Part shown: one piece after another, positions 50,901 through 59,278 of the stretch | Layout of the letters: each line of letters opens with the position of its first letter | How positions within the stretch are numbered: the first letter of the stretch is position 1 | Source of the DNA: an uncultured Lachnospiraceae bacterium | Lineage (GTDB): Bacteria; Bacillota; Clostridia; Lachnospirales; Lachnospiraceae | Direction: 5' to 3' | Assembly (NCBI GenBank): GCA_910589075.1 | Contig: CAJUSK010000002.1 | Location: 20,827-84,826 of the forward strand | DNA length: 64,000 nucleotides | Program-made: the position numbers and the translations under genes | The notes under the pieces: model-generated | Databases searched by the model: none | Told to the model about the DNA's origin: nothing | Seen by the model: only the letters and a program-made list of their open reading frames with translations

Positions 50901-51720
50901 CATCATTACCAACCACGAAACCGGTGAGAGCAAGGCATACCTGATTCCCTATGGTTCCCGTATCAAGATTCTGGACGGGGCGATTCTGGAAGCGGGCGAC
51001 GAACTGACAGAAGGAAGTGTGAACCCCCATGATCTGCTGAAGATCAAAGGCATTCGTGCGGTACAGGATTATATGCTCCGTGAGGTACAGCGTGTATACC
51101 GCCTGCAGGGTGTGGATATCAGCGACAAGCATATTGAAGTGATCGTGCGTCAGATGCTGAAAAAGACACGGATCGAAAACAGCGGCGATACGGAATTCCT
51201 GCCGGGTACCCTCGTGGATGTACTGGATTTTGAGGAAATGAATGAAAGCCTTATCGCTGAAGGCAAAGAGCCGGCAGAAGGAAAACAGGTTATGCTGGGT
51301 ATCACAAAGGCAGCGCTTGCCACCAACTCCTTCCTTTCGGCAGCTTCTTTCCAGGAAACGACCAAAGTATTGACAGAGGCTGCAATCAAGGGTAAGGTAG
51401 ATAATCTGATTGGCCTGAAGGAAAATATTATTATCGGTAAGTTGATTCCTGCCGGTACGGGTATGAAACGCTACCGCAACGTACAGCTCAGTACGGATCT
51501 GGAGATGGAAGACACGTTGTCTCTGGATGATGAGCTGGAATTCTCCGAAACTTCGGATCTGGATATGACAGAAGATATGGATGCAGATATCTATATGGAT
51601 GAGGACGAGGATCTGAACACTCTGTCAGATGAAGACGCATTTGAGGAAGATGTTGAAGATCTGGAAGAACCGGACGAGGAAATGGAGGAACCGGAGAAAG
51701 CGTTGGCTGAGCAGGTCTAA
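47953..51720 (+). CDS. rpoC: DNA-directed RNA polymerase subunit beta'
   Basis: It has 1255 residues. The N-terminal zinc ribbon is CHCGKYKKIRYKGVICDRCG. The catalytic magnesium loop NADFDGDQMAVHLPLS is near residue 455, and the bridge and trigger helix region is around GARGSNQQIKQLAGMRGLM near 720. The second zinc site is CCEGRGEIP ... CRSHNGICAKC near 800-900. A long acidic tail (about 1190-1250, rich in D and E) is typical of Lachnospiraceae. GGAAGGAG precedes the ATG. No obvious terminator was seen after the stop. Confidence 0.98.
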   Translation: MSETTNEMYQPMTFDAIKIGLASPDKILEWSRGEVLKPETINYRTLKPEKDGLYCERIFGPSKDWECHCGKYKKIRYKGVICDRCGVEVTKSNVRRERMGHIALAAPVSHIWYFKGIPSRMGLILDLSPRVLEKVLYFASYIVLDPAGTDLQPKQVLTEKEYQDARESWGSRFRVGMGAEAIKELLQAIDLEEDAQQLKEALKDSTGQKRARIVKRLEVVEAFRESGNRPEWMIMDVIPVIPPDLRPMVQLDGGRFATSDLNDLYRRIINRNNRLKRLLELGAPDIIVRNEKRMLQEAVDALIDNGRRGRPVTGPGNRALKSLSDMLKGKSGRFRQNLLGKRVDYSGRSVIVVGPELKIYQCGLPKEMAIELFKPFVMKELVAKGISQNIKAAKKLVERLDTQVWDVLEEVIKEHPVMLNRAPTLHRLGIQAFEPILVEGKAIKLHPLVCTAFNADFDGDQMAVHLPLSVEAQAECRFLLLSPNNLLKPSDGGPVAVPSQDMVLGIYYLTQERPGAKGEGKFFRNVNEAILAYENKAITLHSRITARVSRRNGNGELITGNVESTLGRFIFNEILPQDLGFVDRSKPENFLKLEVDFHVGKKGLKQILEKVINTHGASRTAEVLDNIKSTGYKYSTRAAMTVSISDMTVPERKQQMLNEAQMTVDKISQNFRRGLITEEERYRAVVETWNETDKELTEVLLAGLDKYNNIFMMADSGARGSNQQIKQLAGMRGLMADTTGRTIELPIKSNFREGLDVLEYFMSAHGARKGLSDTALRTADSGYLTRRMVDVSQELIIREVDCCEGRGEIPGMTVRAFMDGKETIEGLKDRITGRFSCEEIKDKDGNVIVKKNHMITPGRAARILSIGVTQQGEPIEAVKIRTILGCRSHNGICAKCYGANMATGEPVQVGEAVGIIAAQSIGEPGTQLTMRTFHTGGVAGDDITQGLPRVEELFEARKPKGLAIIAEFGGEAEIRDTKKKREIIITNHETGESKAYLIPYGSRIKILDGAILEAGDELTEGSVNPHDLLKIKGIRAVQDYMLREVQRVYRLQGVDISDKHIEVIVRQMLKKTRIENSGDTEFLPGTLVDVLDFEEMNESLIAEGKEPAEGKQVMLGITKAALATNSFLSAASFQETTKVLTEAAIKGKVDNLIGLKENIIIGKLIPAGTGMKRYRNVQLSTDLEMEDTLSLDDELEFSETSDLDMTEDMDADIYMDEDEDLNTLSDEDAFEEDVEDLEEPDEEMEEPEKALAEQV

Positions 51721-51807
51721 TCCGGTCATTTGACAGGAGGATGAAGACTGCAGAGCTGCCATAAACAGAGCAGTGACCTAAATATGCCAGTTTTTTGAAA
51801 AAAATGA

Positions 51808-51836
51808 TTGACAATGCATTTGTAAGCACGTATACT
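51808..51836 (+). promoter_or_regulatory. Promoter of rpsL-rpsG-fusA
   Basis: TTGACA (51808-51813), 17 bases, TATACT (51831-51836). The 240-base leader to rpsL contains two inverted repeats. The gap 51721-52080 holds nothing else. Confidence 0.9.
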
Positions 51837-51872
51837 GATTAAGTGTGCATACAGATGCATTGTTTATTTATG

Positions 51873-51907
51873 CCAATAGAAAGTTCGCACAGCGTGTTTT
51901 CTATATG
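51873..51907. repeat. 35-bp dispersed inverted repeat, copy 4
   Basis: CCAATAGAAAG then TTTTCTATATG, with centre TTCGCACAGCGTG, in the rpsL leader. The next copy starts seven bases later. Confidence 0.6.
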
Positions 51908-51913
51908 TACATG

Positions 51914-51948
51914 ACAATAGAGAGTTTGCACAGCGTACCATCTGTTGT
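51914..51948. repeat. 35-bp dispersed inverted repeat, copy 5
   Basis: ACAATAGAGAG then CATCTGTTGT, with centre TTTGCACAGCGTAC, 13 of whose bases match copy 4. Transcribed in the rpsL leader. Confidence 0.6.
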
Positions 51949-52080
51949 TTGTGTTCATATAAAATTTGCAATGCACAGAAACAGCGTTTCAGCTGAAAGG
52001 GATGGTCCATTCGGGACACCTGTTGTATCTGCACACAAGTAACCATCAGTTACATTAAAATATGAAAGAGGTGAAACAGA

Positions 52081-52500
52081 ATGCCAACATTTAACCAGTT
52101 AGTAAGAAAGGGTCGTGAGACATCTGTAAAGAAGTCTACAGCACCGGCGCTGCAGAAAGGATACAATTCCCTGCGCAAGAAAGCGATCAATACTTCTTCT
52201 CCGCAGAAGAGAGGCGTATGTACAGCCGTTAAGACTGCTACACCTAAGAAGCCGAACTCCGCACTGAGAAAGATCGCCAGAGTACGTCTTTCCAACGGAA
52301 TCGAAGTAACAAGCTACATTCCGGGTGAAGGCCACAACCTGCAGGAGCACAGCGTTGTTCTGATCAGGGGCGGCAGGGTAAAAGACTTGCCTGGTACCAG
52401 ATACCATGTAATCAGAGGTACGCTTGATACAGCCGGCGTTGCCAACAGAAAACAGGCCCGTTCCAAATACGGCGCCAAAAGACCGAAAGCTGCAAAATAA
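52081..52500 (+). CDS. rpsL: 30S ribosomal protein S12
   Basis: It has 139 residues. PTFNQLVRKGRE starts the protein. The accuracy-centre loops TPKKPNSALRKIARVRL and IRGGRVKDLPGTRYH keep both lysines whose change gives streptomycin resistance, so wild type is predicted. GAGGTG precedes the ATG. First gene of the str operon. Confidence 0.98.
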   Translation: MPTFNQLVRKGRETSVKKSTAPALQKGYNSLRKKAINTSSPQKRGVCTAVKTATPKKPNSALRKIARVRLSNGIEVTSYIPGEGHNLQEHSVVLIRGGRVKDLPGTRYHVIRGTLDTAGVANRKQARSKYGAKRPKAAK

Positions 52501-52645
52501 GCATGGCAACAGCGCTTGTTTGCAAGTACCACAAGTAAGTTGATTGAAAAGTGTTGGGATTTTGTTATAAGATGACCGCACGAACACAGACACAGATTGT
52601 GAGTACCGATGAATTAAGTCTTTCATGATTAAGGAGGGAAGAACC

Positions 52646-53116
52646 GTGCCACGTAAAGGACATATTCAAAAAAGAGATATATTGGCAGATCCTTTATACA
52701 ATAACAAAGTGGTGACGAAACTTATCAATAACATAATGTTAGATGGTAAGAAGGGCGTTGCGCAGAAGATTGTATATGGTGCATTTGCAAAAGTTGAGGC
52801 AAAGGCCGGAAAGCCGGCTCTCGACGTATTTGAAGAAGCAATGAACAATATCATGCCAGTTCTGGAAGTAAAGGCAAGACGTATCGGCGGCGCTACGTAT
52901 CAGGTGCCGATTGATGTAAGAGCTGACAGACGTCAGGCATTGGCGCTCAGATGGTTGACCATGTTTTCCCGTAAGCGCGGAGAAAAGACCATGGTGGATC
53001 GTCTGGCGAATGAAATCCTGGATGCTGCAAACAATACAGGTGCTGCAGTAAAAAGGAAAGAAGATATGCATAAGATGGCAGAGGCCAATAAGGCATTTGC
53101 TCATTACAGATTCTAA
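52646..53116 (+). CDS. rpsG: 30S ribosomal protein S7
   Basis: It has 156 residues, the standard length when read from the GTG at 52646. AAGGAGGG lies about eight bases upstream and PRKGHIQKRDILADPLYN is the normal N-terminus. Motifs: KARRIGGATYQVPIDVR and LRWL. It nucleates assembly of the 30S head. The fusA start follows 14 bases after the stop. Confidence 0.98.
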   Translation: MPRKGHIQKRDILADPLYNNKVVTKLINNIMLDGKKGVAQKIVYGAFAKVEAKAGKPALDVFEEAMNNIMPVLEVKARRIGGATYQVPIDVRADRRQALALRWLTMFSRKRGEKTMVDRLANEILDAANNTGAAVKRKEDMHKMAEANKAFAHYRF

Positions 53117-53130
53117 AGGAGGAAAAATCC

Positions 53131-55248
53131 TTGGCTGAAAGAGAATATCCATTAGACAGAACCAGAAATATCGGTATTATGGCACATATTGATGCGGGTA
53201 AGACAACTCTTACGGAACGTATCCTGTACTATACCGGTGTGAATTATAAGATTGGCGATACGCACGAAGGTACTGCTACAATGGACTGGATGGAGCAGGA
53301 ACAGGAGCGGGGTATTACCATCACATCAGCCGCTACAACATGTCACTGGACACTGGAAGAGAACTGCAAAACAAAGCCGGGCGCTTTGGAGCATCGTATC
53401 AATATTATTGATACGCCTGGACACGTTGATTTTACAGTAGAAGTAGAACGTTCTCTGCGTGTGCTGGATGGTGCAGTGGGTGTATTCTGTGCCAAAGGCG
53501 GTGTGGAGCCACAGTCGGAAAATGTATGGCGTCAGGCTGATACCTACAATGTACCGAGAATGGCGTTTATTAACAAGATGGACATTCTGGGTGCGAATTT
53601 TTACGGCGCTGTGGATCAGATTAAAACAAGACTGGGTAAGAATGCGATCATTCTGCAGCTTCCCATCGGTAAGGAAGATGAATTCAAGGGGATTATTGAT
53701 CTGTTCGAAATGAAAGCCTATATCTATAATGATGACAAGGGCGAAGACATTTCCATTACAGATATCCCGGCTGATATGAAGGATGATGCAGAACTTTACC
53801 GCACAGAGCTGATAGAGAAAATCTGCGAGCTGGATGACGATCTGATGATGGTATATCTGGAAGGAGAAGAACCTTCTGTAGATGATCTGAAGAAAGCATT
53901 GCGGAAAGGAACCTGTGAATGTACGGCAGTTCCCGTATGTTGCGGTTCTGCATACAGAAATAAAGGCGTACAGAAGCTGTTGGATGCCGTTCTTGAATAT
54001 ATGCCGGCACCCACAGATATACCTGCAATTAAAGGTACAGATCTGGATGGCAATGAGGTGGAGAGACATTCTTCTGACGAAGAACCGTTTTCTGCACTGG
54101 CATTTAAGATTATGGCAGATCCTTTCGTAGGAAAACTTGCCTTTTTCCGGGTATATTCCGGTACAATGAATTCCGGCTCTTATGTACTGAATGCCACAAA
54201 GGGCAAAAAGGAACGTGTAGGACGTATTTTGCAGATGCATGCAAATAAGCGGGCAGAGCTTGAAAAGGTGTACTCCGGCGATATAGCAGCGGCAGTGGGC
54301 TTTAAGTTTACCACCACCGGTGATACCATCTGTGACGACCAGCATCCTGTAATCCTTGAGTCCATGGAATTCCCGGAACCCGTTATCGAGCTGGCAATCG
54401 AGCCTAAGACGAAAGCAGGTCAGGGCAAGATGGGTGAAGCGCTTGCGAAACTGGCAGAAGAAGATCCTACGTTCCGTGCGCATACCAATCAGGAGACAGG
54501 ACAGACAATTATCGCCGGTATGGGCGAGCTGCATCTTGAGATTATCGTGGACAGACTTCTGCGTGAATTCAAAGTGGAAGCAAATGTGGGCGATCCTCAG
54601 GTTGCTTATAAAGAAGCAATTACAAAAGAAGTGGAAGTTGACAGCAAGTACGCAAAACAGTCCGGTGGACGTGGACAGTACGGACACTGTAAAGTCAGAT
54701 TTGCGCCGATGGATGCCAACGGAGAAGAACTGTTCAAGTTCGAATCCACAGTTGTGGGCGGTGCGATTCCAAAAGAATACATTCCCGCAGTCGGCGAAGG
54801 TATTGAAGAGGCTACCAAATCCGGTATTTTGGGCGGTTTCCCGGTGGTGGGCGTACATGCTACCGTATATGACGGATCCTACCATGAGGTCGATTCCTCT
54901 GAAATGGCTTTCCACATTGCAGGTTCCTTGGCATTCAAGGAAGCTATGCAGAAAGCGGCTCCGGTATTGCTTGAGCCTATTATGAAAGTGGAAGTTACCA
55001 TGCCGGAAGAGTATATGGGCGACGTGATCGGCGACATCAATTCCCGCCGTGGACGTATCGAAGGTATGGAGGACATTGGCGGCGGCAAGATGGTAAAGGC
55101 ATTTGTACCGCTTGCAGAGATGTTCAGTTATTCCACAAATCTGCGTTCCAGAACACAGGGACGTGGCAATTACTCCATGTTCTTTGAGAAATATGAACAG
55201 GTTCCGAAAAATGTTCAGGAAAAGGTATTGGCTGCAAAATCCAAATAA
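53131..55248 (+). CDS. fusA: Elongation factor G
   Basis: It has 705 residues. P-loop AHIDAGKTTLTERIL, G3 DTPGHVDFTVE, G4 NKMD, domain II RVYSGTMNSGSYVLN, domain IV GRGQYGHCKVRFAPM. A stretch of about ten residues (LEENCKTKPGALEH) between the switch II strands replaces the short turn seen in Bacillus. The start is TTG behind AAAGGAGG. It moves tRNAs and mRNA during translocation. Its own promoterless position after rpsG fits the str operon. Confidence 0.97.
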   Translation: MAEREYPLDRTRNIGIMAHIDAGKTTLTERILYYTGVNYKIGDTHEGTATMDWMEQEQERGITITSAATTCHWTLEENCKTKPGALEHRINIIDTPGHVDFTVEVERSLRVLDGAVGVFCAKGGVEPQSENVWRQADTYNVPRMAFINKMDILGANFYGAVDQIKTRLGKNAIILQLPIGKEDEFKGIIDLFEMKAYIYNDDKGEDISITDIPADMKDDAELYRTELIEKICELDDDLMMVYLEGEEPSVDDLKKALRKGTCECTAVPVCCGSAYRNKGVQKLLDAVLEYMPAPTDIPAIKGTDLDGNEVERHSSDEEPFSALAFKIMADPFVGKLAFFRVYSGTMNSGSYVLNATKGKKERVGRILQMHANKRAELEKVYSGDIAAAVGFKFTTTGDTICDDQHPVILESMEFPEPVIELAIEPKTKAGQGKMGEALAKLAEEDPTFRAHTNQETGQTIIAGMGELHLEIIVDRLLREFKVEANVGDPQVAYKEAITKEVEVDSKYAKQSGGRGQYGHCKVRFAPMDANGEELFKFESTVVGGAIPKEYIPAVGEGIEEATKSGILGGFPVVGVHATVYDGSYHEVDSSEMAFHIAGSLAFKEAMQKAAPVLLEPIMKVEVTMPEEYMGDVIGDINSRRGRIEGMEDIGGGKMVKAFVPLAEMFSYSTNLRSRTQGRGNYSMFFEKYEQVPKNVQEKVLAAKSK

Positions 55249-55319
55249 GCCATGCTGGACGAGATATGGAAAAACGGCTTAAAACGGCGCGTAGAAGCGC
55301 CTGAAATATGAAAAAATAC

Positions 55320-55348
55320 TTGAAATATTCGGCTATGTTTACTATAAT
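55320..55348 (+). promoter_or_regulatory. Promoter of tuf
   Basis: TTGAAA (55320-55325), 17 bases, TATAAT (55343-55348), 55 bases before the tuf start. It gives tuf independent expression from fusA. Confidence 0.88.
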
Positions 55349-55402
55349 CTAAAGATAGACGGGTATCAATTGAAAAAGCAAAATTAAGGAGGAATATCCA
55401 AA

Positions 55403-56590
55403 ATGGCTAAAGCTAAATTTGACAGAACCAAAACCCATTGTAATATTGGTACCATTGGTCATGTTGACCATGGTAAAACAACTCTGACAGCAGCTATCAC
55501 AAAAGTTCTTGCTACCAGAGTTGAAGGAAATACAGCAACAGACTTCGAGAACATCGACAAGGCTCCTGAAGAAAGAGAAAGAGGTATCACAATCTCCACA
55601 GCCCATGTTGAGTATTCTACAAACAACAGACATTATGCACACGTTGACTGCCCTGGACATGCTGACTACGTTAAGAACATGATCACAGGTGCTGCTCAGA
55701 TGGATGGCGCTATCCTGGTAGTAGCTGCAACAGACGGTGTTATGGCGCAGACAAAAGAGCATATCCTTCTGTCCCGTCAGGTAGGTGTACCTTATATCAT
55801 CGTATTCCTGAACAAATGCGATATGGTAGATGACCCTGAACTGATCGAGCTGGTTGAAATGGAAGTAACAGAGCAGCTTGAAGAATATGGCTTCAATGAC
55901 TGCCCGATTATCAAAGGTTCCGCTCTGAAAGCTCTGGAAGATCCCAATGGCGAATGGGGCGACAAGATTATGGAACTGATGGATAATGTTGATGAGTACA
56001 TTCCGGATCCTGAAAGAGCAACAGATAAGCCTTTCCTGATGCCTGTTGAGGACGTATTCACAATCACAGGCCGTGGTACAGTTGCTACAGGTAGAGTAGA
56101 GCGTGGTACACTTCATCTGAATGAAGAAGTTGAAATCGTTGGTATTAAGGAAGAGACACGTAAAACTGTCGTAACCGGTATCGAAATGTTCCGTAAACTG
56201 CTGGATGAAGCACAGGCTGGTGACAACATCGGCGCACTGCTTCGTGGTGTTCAGAGAACAGAAATCGAAAGAGGCCAGGTTCTTTCCAAACCCGGTTCTG
56301 TTACCTGCCATAAGAAATTTACAGCGCAGGTATACGTACTGACAAAAGATGAAGGTGGCCGTCATACACCTTTCTTCAACAACTACAGACCTCAGTTCTA
56401 TTTCAGAACAACTGACGTTACAGGCGTTTGCAACCTTCCTGAAGGTACAGAAATGTGCATGCCTGGTGACAATGTAGAGATGACGATTGAACTGATCCAT
56501 CCGATTGCTATGGAGCAGGGACTTACGTTTGCTATTCGTGAGGGCGGACGTACAGTAGGTTCCGGTCGTGTGGCTACTATCATTGAGTAA
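55403..56590 (+). CDS. tuf: Elongation factor Tu
   Basis: It has 395 residues. P-loop GHVDHGKTTLTAAIT, switch region DKAPEERERGITI, G3 DCPGHADYVKNMITG, G4 NKCDMVDD; domains II and III are complete to GSGRVATIIE. It carries aminoacyl-tRNA to the ribosome. Own promoter and terminator. This is the last chromosomal-backbone gene before AT-rich foreign DNA begins. Confidence 0.98.
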   Translation: MAKAKFDRTKTHCNIGTIGHVDHGKTTLTAAITKVLATRVEGNTATDFENIDKAPEERERGITISTAHVEYSTNNRHYAHVDCPGHADYVKNMITGAAQMDGAILVVAATDGVMAQTKEHILLSRQVGVPYIIVFLNKCDMVDDPELIELVEMEVTEQLEEYGFNDCPIIKGSALKALEDPNGEWGDKIMELMDNVDEYIPDPERATDKPFLMPVEDVFTITGRGTVATGRVERGTLHLNEEVEIVGIKEETRKTVVTGIEMFRKLLDEAQAGDNIGALLRGVQRTEIERGQVLSKPGSVTCHKKFTAQVYVLTKDEGGRHTPFFNNYRPQFYFRTTDVTGVCNLPEGTEMCMPGDNVEMTIELIHPIAMEQGLTFAIREGGRTVGSGRVATIIE

Positions 56591-56612
56591 TTTTAAATAA
56601 TATAGTAATTTC

Positions 56613-56645
56613 AAGGCTTCCAAGGTTTTCCTTGGGAGCCTTTTT
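56613..56645 (+). terminator. Intrinsic terminator of tuf
   Basis: AGGCTTCCAAGG pairs with CCTTGGGAGCCT around TTTT, followed by TTTTT. Foreign-looking DNA starts right after it. Confidence 0.9.
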
Positions 56646-56675
56646 GCTTTCTGGATAATGAAAATGAGTGTGGAT

Positions 56676-56696
56676 GGTGCCAAAACGGTGCCAAAA
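56676..56696. repeat. Direct repeat of GGTGCCAAAA, possible integrase arm sites
   Basis: Two identical 10-mers, 11 bases apart in phase with one helical turn, stand about 30 bases after the tuf terminator. Short direct repeats of this kind are typical arm-type sites near tyrosine-integrase att ends. The rest of 56697-56820 is AT-rich with nothing recognisable. Confidence 0.4.
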
Positions 56697-56821
56697 GTAA
56701 AGATAGAATGTTTCATATTAATTAAAAAAGGATATTATATGTGAGAATAATTCAAATTAATAATATGTAAATAGGTATAATAATAGAATTAAAGAATATA
56801 CTAAAGATAAAAAATAGAACA

Positions 56822-56840
56822 TTTTGTATCGAATACAAAA
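56822..56840. promoter_or_regulatory. Perfect palindrome upstream of the ATPase promoter
   Basis: TTTTGTAT, CGA, ATACAAAA: perfect 8-bp arms ending five bases before the -35. A likely binding site for an unknown regulator. Confidence 0.55.
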
Positions 56841-56845
56841 AATGA

Positions 56846-56874
56846 TTGACAAGTGGGATGGAATGGTATATTAT
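56846..56874 (+). promoter_or_regulatory. Promoter of the ATPase/TOPRIM pair
   Basis: TTGACA (56846-56851), 17 bases, TATTAT (56869-56874). It makes the upstream in-frame start at 56846 impossible and supports ATG 56915. Confidence 0.75.
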
Positions 56875-56914
56875 GATAAATGTAAGAAGAATACAATTGA
56901 AGGAGTATATATGT

Positions 56915-58342
56915 ATGAAACGGGAAATTGTTAGGCTTCAAAAAGTAGAGTTGAGAAATCTTAAAAATGTTGGATATGGATGTGTTAAATTTGCATTTAA
57001 AAATAATGTAGGGTCGGATGTGTTAGGACTATACGGACAAAATGGTTCGGGAAAGACAATCCTAGTCTATGCACTCAATGTCCTCAAAGAGATTTTGACA
57101 GGAAAAAGACTAGATAGTGATTTGGGAAATTATATTAAAATTGGTGAATTGACAGGTGGTGCTACTGTTGAGTTTTCCATAGTAAGTAGTGAAAATGATT
57201 TTTATAAAATTGTATATGAATTTAATTTAGAAAAAAAAATAGCGGATATTGATGAACATATCGATGAGAATGATTCTATTGATGAAGAAGAACATGAAAA
57301 GAGTAATAGTGCTTATCTTGTATCAGAGAAGATTTCAATGGCACGATTGATAAATGATAAATGGACAAAAATGACACCTATTTTATATTATAATGTAGGT
57401 AGCACTGAAATCTTGCCTAAAAATCGATTTCATCTACTGACAGGTGGAAAGCAGGATTTAATAGATGAATTGAGAGTACTAAGGCTGCTTACAACAAAAG
57501 AAGAACGTTCCTTTTTGTTTTCCAAAGAACTACGAAAGATGATTCGTGATTCAGAATGGGAAGATGAGTATAAATTTATATTTAAAGCATTAACGGAGTA
57601 TGCAATCTATAATCTTCACGTGTTTAGTAGTGAAGATACTGGGATGATTAATGCCAATATTGCATTGCCCTTTTCAATTGTGTCCAAAGAAAAAGATAAA
57701 ATATCATTGCTTAAAGGTTGTTTGAACCTGGATGGAGTATCTCCAATACCTAGAAAGTTTTTTGGAGATATTCAGGTAAAAATGGAGGCTATAAGTTTAG
57801 TTTTAAAAGAAATTATTCCTGGATTAACAATTAGTTTACAAGAATTGAGTACTAGCCTAAATAAAAAAGGTGAAGAAATAGTTAAAGCTGAGATTATAGC
57901 TAAAAGAGCGAATATAGAAATCCCATTACGATACGAATCAGACGGAGTAAAAAAGTTGGTGTCAATTCTATATTGTTTAATTTTGGTGTTTAATGACCGT
58001 TCTATGACACTGATAGTTGATGAATTTGATTCTGGAATATTTGAATATTTATTAGGTGAAATTTTGAAAGTTGTCGAAGAATCAGGAAAAGGTCAATTGA
58101 TTTTCACATCACACAATTTAAGAGCATTGGAAGTGCTCAATAACAAAAATATAATGTTTACAACTACCAATGAAAATAATCGCTATATTAGATTTAAGAA
58201 TATTAAAACAAATAATAATTTTAGAGATGTTTATTTTCATGATATTGTACTTGGTGGACAAAATGAATGCGTTTATGAGGCGACAAATCCATATATGATT
58301 ACTAGAGCATTTAGATTGGCTGGTGATGAAGATGCCGAATAA
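56915..58342 (+). CDS. AAA/ABC-type ATPase of a putative two-gene defence system
   Basis: It has 475 residues. Walker A GQNGSGKT is near residue 45. A long helical middle follows. The ABC-like signature ESDGVKKLVSILYC is near 345, Walker B LIVDEFDSG near 365 and an H-loop in FTSHNLRA near 395. This is the OLD/AriA/RloA-like layout of nucleotide-driven sensors in phage defence. AGGAG precedes ATG 56915. The stop overlaps the TOPRIM-like gene. Codon use is clearly more AT-rich than tuf and its neighbours. Function as defence is inferred from architecture, pairing and mobile context; a plain name is ATP-binding protein. Confidence 0.85.
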   Translation: MKREIVRLQKVELRNLKNVGYGCVKFAFKNNVGSDVLGLYGQNGSGKTILVYALNVLKEILTGKRLDSDLGNYIKIGELTGGATVEFSIVSSENDFYKIVYEFNLEKKIADIDEHIDENDSIDEEEHEKSNSAYLVSEKISMARLINDKWTKMTPILYYNVGSTEILPKNRFHLLTGGKQDLIDELRVLRLLTTKEERSFLFSKELRKMIRDSEWEDEYKFIFKALTEYAIYNLHVFSSEDTGMINANIALPFSIVSKEKDKISLLKGCLNLDGVSPIPRKFFGDIQVKMEAISLVLKEIIPGLTISLQELSTSLNKKGEEIVKAEIIAKRANIEIPLRYESDGVKKLVSILYCLILVFNDRSMTLIVDEFDSGIFEYLLGEILKVVEESGKGQLIFTSHNLRALEVLNNKNIMFTTTNENNRYIRFKNIKTNNNFRDVYFHDIVLGGQNECVYEATNPYMITRAFRLAGDEDAE

Positions 58343-59036
58343 AAAGAAGATAATTTTGTTTATTGTAGAAGGAATTAATGACAAAACTAGTTTGGCATTG
58401 TGTCTTAGTCAATTCTTAGACGATGAGGAAATTCATTTTGAAATTACAGATGGAGATATTACGACAAGAATTGGAGTGAATCCGGTAAATATAGCTGCCA
58501 AAATTGGAAATATTGTAAAAAAGCATAGTGGAAGAGTATTTAAGCAAAGTGACTATTTGGAAGTTGTTCATTTAATAGATATGGACGGTGCCTTTGTTCC
58601 AGATGAGAATGTAATTGAAACAGAAAATGGTGATTTAATATACGAGCCTGATAATATAAGATGTAAGGATGTATCAGGAATTAAAAAGCGAAATCATCAG
58701 AAGCAAGAAGTGGTTAATAGAATGCTTACTATATCAAAAGTATGGACATGTATTCCATATAGTGTTTATTTTTTCTCGTGTAATATGGATCATGTTCTTC
58801 ATGGACAGGCTAATTTATCGAAACAAGAGAAAGATAGATTAGCACGGGAGTTTGAAGATAAGTTCATAAATAAATCACAAGAATTTGTAGATTTTTTTGA
58901 TGATGAGCAATTGTTTTCAGGAAAAACATATGTAGAATCATGGGATTTTATTCGAGTAAGTAAAAACTCATTAAAACGAAAAACTAATTTTTATTTATAT
59001 ATTAAAGGAAAAGTTAGTAAAAAGATAGGTCAGTGA
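58332..59036 (+). CDS. TOPRIM-like putative nuclease partner of the ATPase
   Basis: It has 234 residues with no membrane segment. IILFIVEGINDKTSL near residue 10 carries the TOPRIM glutamate, and VVHLIDMDGAFV near 85 carries the DxD pair. That is the acidic triad of OLD, AriB (DUF4435) and RloB nucleases. The gene overlaps the ATPase end; ATG 58332 is chosen behind GGTGA, while GTG 58323 and ATG 58326 are alternatives. In PARIS and related systems the ATPase senses a phage protein and releases the nuclease. This exact family is not recognised with certainty. Confidence 0.72.
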   Translation: MPNKKKIILFIVEGINDKTSLALCLSQFLDDEEIHFEITDGDITTRIGVNPVNIAAKIGNIVKKHSGRVFKQSDYLEVVHLIDMDGAFVPDENVIETENGDLIYEPDNIRCKDVSGIKKRNHQKQEVVNRMLTISKVWTCIPYSVYFFSCNMDHVLHGQANLSKQEKDRLAREFEDKFINKSQEFVDFFDDEQLFSGKTYVESWDFIRVSKNSLKRKTNFYLYIKGKVSKKIGQ

Positions 59037-59278
59037 AAGGAGGAAAGATTATCTGGATAGGTGGGCAAAACAAAAGAGTTGAAGTTGCAGCTTCAACTCA
59101 GGCGTTTTTGTAGTGCTAATGACTACAGTGATACATACAAATATTATACCATTACTGAACCTAATACACAATCCAGAACTGACATTCACCTAGGAGGACA
59201 GTCATTTCTCCATCACAATGGTTGTTTGCTATATTATGTAATAGCGCCTTTTACAGTAATATAGCTATAGGTAATTTA

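Noticed and set aside
59061..59264. 67-codon frame between the TOPRIM-like gene and the zinc-finger gene
   Set aside because: It has no good ribosome site at the ATG, no recognisable motif and an unusual composition; treated as chance in open AT-rich DNA.
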